A stretch of 7,974 bases of DNA. It comes from Microcaldota archaeon. GTDB lineage: Archaea > Micrarchaeota > Micrarchaeia > Norongarragalinales > UBA97. The stretch lies in assembly GCA_016217775.1 (NCBI GenBank), contig JACRGG010000108.1, positions 1 to 7,974 on the forward strand, read 5' to 3'. The notes under the pieces were generated by a model, which worked only from the letters and a program-made list of their open reading frames with translations, was not told the origin of the DNA and made no database searches. The position numbers and the translations under genes were made by a program. Below are positions 1 through 4,856 of the stretch, piece after piece (within the stretch, counting starts at the first letter, position 1; each line of letters starts with the position of its first letter).

Positions 1-485
1 TAGATTTGCTCCTCGGATGGAATGTACACGTTTGTCTTCAGCCAGCGGAATTTCTTGTGGTAGACAAACACCGGCTCTCGCGCGGAGTTGACTACGACTT
101 CCTCGAGGTTCTCGTCCGACATTAACAGTTCGAGGGGGCCCAGGCCGAGCATTTCGTGCACTAGGGTTCCCACGAACATTTTCTCCTCGTCGGCGGAGAG
201 GCTGGGGAGGGTTTTTGAAATCATTTCGTGGGCTTTAAGGATAAGCCTCGCCTTGACTTTGTCCAACTCGCGCGGGTCGAGGATTTCAGAGGTCTTCAAT
301 TCGATTTCCTCAATGATTTTTTCCTTCAAGTGGTTGAGCACCACTTGAGTCGCGTCGCGGATTTTCGTGTAAGTAAGCTCGTAAGTGTCGATGAACTCGT
401 CGTCCTTGCGGGAAATCACGACTTGGGCGGGAACGCCCTCGCTTTCAATCGCGTACGAATCCAATAGCTTCAAAGTTTTTTCCAC
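1..485 (-). CDS. Type II/IV secretion system ATPase (FlaI/GspE-like), N-terminal part
   Basis: This is the N-terminal 161 codons of a FlaI/GspE/VirB11-type secretion ATPase; the gene continues past position 1. Residues 109-150 carry the family's pre-catalytic region, with GLGPLELLM at 114-122, then DENLEEVVVNS and PVFVYHKKF, which match the usual 'GxGPL…DpxIEEI…pVyVyh…GWL' pattern. The Walker A, Asp, Walker B and His boxes would lie outside the window, so ATPase activity is inferred. Members power assembly of archaeal type IV pili or archaella at the inner face of the membrane. The GTG start at 485 is well bounded: an in-frame TAG (489-491) lies one codon upstream, and there is no obvious ribosome binding site. 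It is the last visible gene of the minus-strand pilin cluster, 105 bases after the winged-helix gene, and a TadC-like platform gene would be expected next. The family call is secure; which filament it drives is inferred from the neighbours. Confidence 0.88.
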   Translation of the reverse strand, partial: MEKTLKLLDSYAIESEGVPAQVVISRKDDEFIDTYELTYTKIRDATQVVLNHLKEKIIEEIELKTSEILDPRELDKVKARLILKAHEMISKTLPSLSADEEKMFVGTLVHEMLGLGPLELLMSDENLEEVVVNSAREPVFVYHKKFRWLKTNVYIPSEEQI

Positions 486-490
486 CCACT

Positions 491-509
491 AAAAACGGCG
501 TGTTACGCC
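491..509 (-). terminator. Hairpin plus T5 tract just before the ATPase gene
   Basis: Read on the minus strand, GGCGT-AAC-ACGCC forms a perfect 5-bp stem with a 3-base loop, followed by G and five T. It ends six bases before the ATPase GTG start. The shape resembles a weak intrinsic terminator or attenuator between the winged-helix gene and the ATPase. Archaeal termination depends mainly on the T tract, and five T is short, so partial read-through is likely if it works at all. Confidence 0.35.
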
Positions 510-543
510 CAATGGCAACCGCGCATTAACAAAACTGCAATCT

Positions 544-560
544 GGCATTAATCAAATGCC
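544..560. repeat. Inverted repeat in the 105-base spacer before the ATPase
   Basis: GGCATT-AATCA-AATGCC is a perfect 6-bp inverted repeat with a 5-base loop. With the hairpin at 497-509 it makes the spacer 486-590 rich in secondary structure. A weak minus-strand TATA-like GTTTAAG (about 572-578) lies upstream, so an ATPase transcript starting here would carry both hairpins in its leader. A 19-codon reading frame (548 to 489), in frame with the ATPase and ending at the TAG, is probably chance. Confidence 0.35.
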
Positions 561-590
561 TGCCTGCGCTCTTAAACTCGCTTGTACTCC

Positions 591-1664
591 TTAACGTAAC
601 CGCTTTTTTTTATTCTTTGTTTTCAGTAAACTAACCGGCTTTACCGGCAAAGCAAGTGGTTTTACCTGCTTGACTTGATTTGCTGCAATTGACGGCCGCT
701 CTTGCTTAGCCTGCTTGACTTGCTTTTTCACGGCGTTTCTTTCCGGCTCTTGCTTGAATGTTTTCAAAACTTTTTTCGCAGAAGGCTTTACTAAATGTTT
801 TGAGACGATAATCGGCGCCTCGGCGGTTTTGGAAGATTGAGTTGCATTGCTTTGTTCCGGTTTTGGCTGCGGCTTTGAATTGCCCTGTTGAGGATTTGGC
901 TGAATTTGAGGCGGGTTTGGCTGGCTTTGAACTTGAACTGGTTTCGGCTTTCCGGAAAAGTTTGGGAGGGAGGGCAAGCGCATTGGCGGGAGCTTGGGGA
1001 GGAAGAACTGCGGGTTGAGCCCGCCGCCTAGCGCGCTCTTGATTTCGGAAGAAACGGTTTCCTTAACAACGTACTTTTTCGGCCCGATTTTCGGGAGGGA
1101 CTTGATTCTCGACTTCATCAAGAGAATCTGCTCCTGGAAATCAATTGCCTTCATGCGAAGGTTTTCCAACGACGTCTCGAATTGCTTCATTTCCTTTAAA
1201 AAAAGCTCGGACTCGCCAGCCAAATAGTCGGCTTCCTCGTTAGTCAACTCTTTTTTCCCCTCGAGGCGCGAGACGAACTGCTGGACTTTCTCCAAGCGCT
1301 GCTTCGCGTCGGACTCGATGAATAAAATGGAGCTTCTTTCCTTCGACACGTCCATCTCGAGGCTTTTCGCCGCGGTTACTATCTCGCTGTCCTCTTCCTG
1401 GCCTGGCTTTAAGCCGGGTTTTTTCTTTAGAATCAAATTAGTTTCGGAATTGTCGTGGCTGCCGGGCTTTTTCGCGACGAGAATTATTTCCGAGAGGCCG
1501 TACTGGAGTTCAATCAAGCCGCTTTTGGCGAGCAGGTCCGCAAGCTCCTCGACTTCGTTCTTGTTCAGGCCCAGCACGTGGCTCGCGTCGGTGAGGGAGA
1601 CTTTCCCCGCGCGCTGGACGTATTCAACAAGGCGGTCTATAACCGTGTCGAGCCTTTCTGCCAT
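591..1664 (-). CDS. Winged-helix/coiled-coil cytoplasmic protein with Pro- and Lys-rich tail
   Basis: I do not recognise a named family. Residues 4-65 read as a winged helix-turn-helix: helix RLDTVIDRLVEYVQRAG, helix SLTDASHVLGL, recognition-like helix KNEVEELADLLAKSGL, then a β-wing with IELQYG and EIILVAKK. Residues 118-190 are charged and heptad-like (coiled coil). Residues 215-285 are low complexity, rich in Pro, Gln and Asn. The tail (286-357) is strongly basic, with repeated VKQ/KQ and a KNKKKRLR end. There is no signal peptide or membrane helix, so it should be cytoplasmic. The start is the ATG at 1664; the upstream gene ends 89 bases before it. Lying between pilin-like genes and the secretion ATPase, it could be a DNA-binding regulator of the cluster or a cytoplasmic partner of the ATPase that has borrowed a winged helix. 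The basic tail could bind nucleic acid or membrane lipid. Both roles are inference; the domain layout is read directly. Confidence 0.8.
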   Translation of the reverse strand: MAERLDTVIDRLVEYVQRAGKVSLTDASHVLGLNKNEVEELADLLAKSGLIELQYGLSEIILVAKKPGSHDNSETNLILKKKPGLKPGQEEDSEIVTAAKSLEMDVSKERSSILFIESDAKQRLEKVQQFVSRLEGKKELTNEEADYLAGESELFLKEMKQFETSLENLRMKAIDFQEQILLMKSRIKSLPKIGPKKYVVKETVSSEIKSALGGGLNPQFFLPKLPPMRLPSLPNFSGKPKPVQVQSQPNPPQIQPNPQQGNSKPQPKPEQSNATQSSKTAEAPIIVSKHLVKPSAKKVLKTFKQEPERNAVKKQVKQAKQERPSIAANQVKQVKPLALPVKPVSLLKTKNKKKRLR

Positions 1665-1698
1665 AAATATATTAACCCGCTATTTTTACTGCAACGAG

Positions 1699-1707
1699 TA
1701 TTAAAAA
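1699..1707 (-). promoter_or_regulatory. Possible TATA box for the winged-helix gene
   Basis: On the minus strand TTTTTAATA begins 43 bases before the ATG at 1664. A start about 25 bases downstream would leave a leader of roughly a dozen bases. This lies in the only long gap (1665-1753) inside the cluster, which otherwise holds only a short GGGA-GCA-TCCC hairpin near 1736-1746. It is a weak, AT-based call. Confidence 0.3.
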
Positions 1708-1753
1708 CTGGTCACAAGTTACGGGTTGCCGGCTGGGATGCTCCCGTTGTTTT

Positions 1754-2626
1754 TTATGAAGCTCCCGCGATTTTCGAGAAGTTCGCGTTCAAGTCCGCGA
1801 CTTTAAGGTACGCGAGGGAGTGGATGTAGAAGTTGTTTGAGTTGAACGTGAAGTTCGAGTAGGCGACCGCCTCTGCTTGTTCGAAGTCGAAGGAAAGAAG
1901 GTTTTTCAGCGAGCCTACAGTGAGGGCGAATTGCGAAAAATCGGTTTCGTTGCGCAAGTCAAAAATTAGCTTGCTTTTCTTATCGGCATCGAATTGGTTG
2001 CAGGCGGAGGAGTATTCGGTTCCGTTTTTGTCTACGAAGTTAAGAGTGAGGTTAAGGCAGTTCACCGTGCCGCCCGTGCACGCCTTGTAGCTGCTCCAAA
2101 AGTTGCAGGACTTGTCGGAAACGTCTCCCTCGAACCAGTGCGTAGTGAAATTAAGATTGTAGTAAACCGTTGACAAATTGTGGAACGAAGCTTGCAATAA
2201 GCGTATCGCCAAGTCCTTGTTGGCGTAACTGTAGTTAAGTTGGTACGGGAGGATTGAAAACGTGTTGTCGAAAGCCTGGGAGCCGATTGCGCTTTGGTTC
2301 TCGTCAAGGAAGGAAATGTTCAACCCCCCGCCTATGTTATAGTAAGTGTTAGTGAAATTCGCGTACGCCTTGATTCCGCTTGTAAGCGCAAAGTCCGTCG
2401 GCAGGTAATCATATACTATTACTGAAGTGTTTTGCTTTTGTACCTGCGCGCCGAATGACGTGAACAGGTTTTCCCCAACGTCATCGAAGACGTAGTTTAT
2501 CTTGTTTGATGAAAGCAAGTCTGTTGTAAGGGGGTACTTCTGCACTTGTGCAATGCGCGTGCTGACTGACAGCAAAAGAAAGAACATACTCGCAGCCATT
2601 ATCGTGTAGAAAAAGCCTCTCTTCAC
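1754..2626 (-). CDS. Pilin-like membrane-anchored secreted protein, Cys-containing
   Basis: This is an unrecognised surface protein of about 290 residues. A short basic start (MKRG) leads into one hydrophobic helix (FFYTIMAASMFFLLLS), then an extracellular domain with no further membrane span. The layout fits a pilin-like subunit with a possible prepilin-peptidase site RG|FF, but it lacks the Gln and Glu of canonical class III signals. The ectodomain has about a dozen N-x-S/T sequons and four cysteines (177, 186, 193 and 212 when numbered from the GTG at 2635), likely forming disulfides. Two GTG starts are possible: 2635 (13-base overlap with the preceding gene, leader MVCVKRG) and 2626, whose GTG overlaps the preceding TGA as GTGA. 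I favour 2626 because it gives the classic 4-base coupling and a clean basic leader. It is the last of three overlapping genes, suggesting co-translation and one complex. Function beyond pilus association is unknown. Confidence 0.8.
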   Translation of the reverse strand: MKRGFFYTIMAASMFFLLLSVSTRIAQVQKYPLTTDLLSSNKINYVFDDVGENLFTSFGAQVQKQNTSVIVYDYLPTDFALTSGIKAYANFTNTYYNIGGGLNISFLDENQSAIGSQAFDNTFSILPYQLNYSYANKDLAIRLLQASFHNLSTVYYNLNFTTHWFEGDVSDKSCNFWSSYKACTGGTVNCLNLTLNFVDKNGTEYSSACNQFDADKKSKLIFDLRNETDFSQFALTVGSLKNLLSFDFEQAEAVAYSNFTFNSNNFYIHSLAYLKVADLNANFSKIAGAS

Positions 2627-3102
2627 GCAAACCACGCTTCCAAAATTGCAACCCCGTACTTGTACTTGGATAGCTGGTTGCTTCGCTTGATGAATACCCT
2701 TTTGCCGACAATAACATAGTCTCCCTTAAGCGAGTCCTTAATGAAAACGTTGAGCCTCCCGCTTGGCTCTTCGGTAAAGCCAACGCATTGCTTGCTTGAA
2801 ATCACGCACTTGTAGCGGTAAATAGTGAGGTTGAGCCCGATGTTTGAGGGGAGAGTCAGCGTTAGGCTGTCGTTGAGTTGTTGAATGAATGCCGCGTCGT
2901 TTAAGTCGTGGTCGAGGGCTTGCGTTAGGACGCCCGTCTTGTCGAGCACGGCGAGGGTGTCCTGCGTTGTTTTCGAGAGGTAGTAAGTGCTGTAGTCCGA
3001 GAAGCTCGTCGTGGCGACGGCGTTTATGGACAATAGTATTAGGGACGAGACTAGGATTGCGACGAGCACGTCCGCCATGAACACGAATGCCTTCAACGCC
3101 AC
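2623..3102 (-). CDS. Small pilin-like protein with N-terminal membrane helix
   Basis: This is a protein of 159 residues with an N-terminal helix (residues about 5-29) beginning KAFVFMADVLVAILVSS. The form resembles small pseudopilin-like proteins found beside archaeal and DPANN type IV pilus genes: basic residue, aromatic start, an acidic residue (Asp at +6 if processed after KA), then an aliphatic helix. The ectodomain is small, with two cysteines (C99, C106) and sequons at N77 and N91. The start is ambiguous: GTG at 3102 overlaps the preceding gene by 10 bases, while TTG at 3096 overlaps its stop as TTGA and would give MKAFVFMADVL. I keep GTG 3102 as the commoner codon. It sits between two other pilin-like genes that overlap it on both sides, so a shared minor-subunit complex is likely. 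No enzyme motif is visible. Confidence 0.8.
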   Translation of the reverse strand: MALKAFVFMADVLVAILVSSLILLSINAVATTSFSDYSTYYLSKTTQDTLAVLDKTGVLTQALDHDLNDAAFIQQLNDSLTLTLPSNIGLNLTIYRYKCVISSKQCVGFTEEPSGRLNVFIKDSLKGDYVIVGKRVFIKRSNQLSKYKYGVAILEAWFA

Positions 3103-3578
3103 GCCACCACGTACAACACCGTCCTGTTGCCTTCGTAAATTGTTTGAGTCTGCTGGGAAATCGCTAGGGAATCAAATTGGGGCGCCAGGCCTATTGCGGC
3201 GGGGCCGCTTGTTGTGTTTACTGCAGCCGAATTGAAGTAGTTGAGGGCGAGCAGGAACTCGTAGCGCACGCCAAGCAAGTCCTTCAGCTGCGAGTAGTTT
3301 GAGCCAAGCGATACTAACGACGCGAGTTTTGCCGGGTCGATGACGAGGCGCTCTGACGCAAGTCCGACGTAACCGGGGCTGGATTGGTTCCAGTTTGCCG
3401 GAATGCCGGGCTGTTCGGAGAGCTGCTGGCTGATTCGGTTCGCTTCAAGGCGCAATTGCGTAATCGGGTCGTCTTGCGTTATTGTCTGCGCCCAATAAAT
3501 TTCAAACAAGCCGAGCAATACTACGAATAGCACAAGCGATGCGCCCAAGTCAAGCGCGTAAGACTGTCCTTTCCTCAT
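3093..3578 (-). CDS. Minor pilin-like protein, class III signal
   Basis: This is a 161-residue protein with the leader MRKG followed by QSYALDLGASLVLFVVLL, which reads as an archaeal class III prepilin signal with predicted cleavage KG|Q. Unlike canonical QxSxE signals, position +5 is Leu and an Asp is at +6. The ectodomain contains PGIPANWN (58-65), GLASERLVID (72-81), KL…Y.QLKDLLGVRYEFLLAL (84-112) and a C-terminal RTVLYVVAW. From memory these resemble a family of small pilus-associated proteins common in DPANN pilus operons, where 'PG.P.NW…GL…L.…Y..LK.LLG…Y.F' recurs. There are sequons but no cysteines. The ATG start at 3578 is seven bases after the stop of the large pilin gene. The missing Glu+5 suggests a minor or initiating subunit instead of the repeating one; that is inference by analogy with type II and type IV pseudopilins. 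Confidence 0.85.
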   Translation of the reverse strand: MRKGQSYALDLGASLVLFVVLLGLFEIYWAQTITQDDPITQLRLEANRISQQLSEQPGIPANWNQSSPGYVGLASERLVIDPAKLASLVSLGSNYSQLKDLLGVRYEFLLALNYFNSAAVNTTSGPAAIGLAPQFDSLAISQQTQTIYEGNRTVLYVVAWR

Positions 3579-3585
3579 AAATTTA

Positions 3586-4824
3586 TCAACCCGTGTAGTA
3601 CGAGACGTTAAGCATTACCATATTGTGCATTGTCTTCGCGTTCTTGTTTTGCGTAGTGTACGCGGTAATCCCCGCGGTCAAGGCGTTCAAGTCGGCGGGG
3701 TCGTGCAAGTCAAGGGAAAAAGTAAGGTTAGCAGCGTAATTAGTGTTCGTGTTCTTGGTTAATGGAAGCGCAGTGTACACTCCGTAAGATACTGAAGGCT
3801 TCTTGAAAGAAAACTTTATGTTGCCTGCAACGGAATTAGTGTCGATTTGGTACGTATTCAGCGCGAGGACTTGCTCGATGTAATAGGATAGGGGCATATT
3901 GATGGTGAAGTTTAAGGACAAGTTTTTAGTGTCATCAAACGCGCTGGCGCTTTTAGGGATGTTTGCGCGAATCGTGTAAAGGCTCGCGTCGATTGCGTTC
4001 AAGTCCGAAATCGAGGGAATCAGCGTGCCGCTTGAATCAAAGTAATCCCTGCCCAAGGACGGGTAGTACAACGCGAAAACCGGTTCGATGGTGAAGCTGA
4101 TTAAACTCGATGACGGGTTCTTGTTCCCGTAAACATCCGAGCAGCGCGCGTAGTACGAAAACACCCCCCGGTAAAGAGAGAGGGACTGGTTGTGCGAAAG
4201 CAAGCCGGTTGAGGAAAACGAGTTCGCCATCGAATCGTAGGAAACGTCCGCCGCGTCGTACTTGCACGTGGCGTTCTCATCCGTGGATACGCTTAGGTAA
4301 ACAGAGCGGTTATTCGATATTCCGGCTGGAAGCAAGTTGGACAAAACAGGCGGAGTAACGTCGGAGCCAGCAGTTGGGGTGGGCGTGGCTTGCGCGTAAA
4401 ACGAGATTACCCCGCCCACGTTGCTCACGAAGAAAACCCCTCTGGGGTTGCTTAACGCGTATCCTCCCGAGCGCGGATAGCAGTCCGGGCAGTTAAACGA
4501 GTTGAGCGCAACCGGGGTTTCAAACGTGTAGTTCTTCCACTCCAAGACGACCGAATTATTGTAGATGGTGAGGGAGTAGGGATAGTTTTGCAAGGTGTCG
4601 GGGAGGAGGATTCGGGAGGAGTAGCCCTCCGAGTTTAACGCGGCCGAAAACTGGTTTTGCAACTCGATTCCAATTGCTTTCGCTTCCTGGATGCTCGCCG
4701 CGTCAACCCCGCTGCCCGCCTTTTGCCACAAGTACGCCTGGAACAGGAAGAACATCGTGAGGAGAAAGCCGATTGTAATCATAAACTCTATTGTAAACTG
4801 CGCGCGAGCCAAAATCCTTTCCAC
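3586..4824 (-). CDS. Pilin-adhesin fusion: class III pilin with large C-terminal module
   Basis: Numbered from the upstream TTG at 4848, residues 16-43 are a class III signal and helix (ARA|QFTIEFMITIGFLL) with Glu at +5. Residues 44-115 form a pilin-like head (GYSSRILLPD, YSLTIYNNSVVLEW), and there is a CPDC motif at 120-123. A TPTPT linker (155-159) follows. Residues 166-255 form an Ig-like 'TDENATCKYD…YYARCSD.YGNKN' domain, with C195 and C236 probably a disulfide. Residues 256-420 form a domain I do not recognise, ending SYYTG. The last 255 residues match the upstream gene's C-terminus without gaps. I chose GTG 4824 because it gives a short leader MERILARA; TTG 4848 and 4827 are alternatives. 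It begins 32 bases after the upstream stop, and the gap holds AAAAAGTTTTTT, which could weaken read-through. It is likely a cell-surface filament subunit displaying an adhesive or protective ectodomain. The pilin fusion is well supported; the binding target is unknown. Confidence 0.85.
   Translation of the reverse strand: MERILARAQFTIEFMITIGFLLTMFFLFQAYLWQKAGSGVDAASIQEAKAIGIELQNQFSAALNSEGYSSRILLPDTLQNYPYSLTIYNNSVVLEWKNYTFETPVALNSFNCPDCYPRSGGYALSNPRGVFFVSNVGGVISFYAQATPTPTAGSDVTPPVLSNLLPAGISNNRSVYLSVSTDENATCKYDAADVSYDSMANSFSSTGLLSHNQSLSLYRGVFSYYARCSDVYGNKNPSSSLISFTIEPVFALYYPSLGRDYFDSSGTLIPSISDLNAIDASLYTIRANIPKSASAFDDTKNLSLNFTINMPLSYYIEQVLALNTYQIDTNSVAGNIKFSFKKPSVSYGVYTALPLTKNTNTNYAANLTFSLDLHDPADLNALTAGITAYTTQNKNAKTMHNMVMLNVSYYTG
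3589..4353 (-). repeat. Copy 2 of a 255-codon duplicated module
   Basis: This is the second copy of the module also found at 4860-5624. It spans the Ig-like 'TDENATCKYD' domain and the unrecognised C-terminal domain up to the last residue (SYYTG). Translated copies align over 255 residues with no gap, 145 identical by hand count (about 57 percent). The N-terminal pilin parts differ, so the module moved or was kept as a unit. Confidence 0.9.
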
Positions 4825-4856
4825 CAAATCAATTAAACAATTACTCAAAAAACTTT

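Noticed and set aside
489..548. A 19-codon frame in frame with the ATPase and ending in TAG one codon before its GTG (possible leader peptide or TAG read-through)
   Set aside because: It is very short and overlaps both hairpins, with no ribosome site or conserved residues visible, so chance is likelier than recoding.
1736..1746. GGGA-GCA-TCCC hairpin after the gene ending at 1754 as a terminator
   Set aside because: The stem is only four bp and no T run follows on the minus strand.
1318..1829. Plus-strand open frames of 128 and 124 codons opposite the winged-helix gene
   Set aside because: They overlap a well-supported minus-strand gene, have no recognisable motifs and read as antisense shadows.
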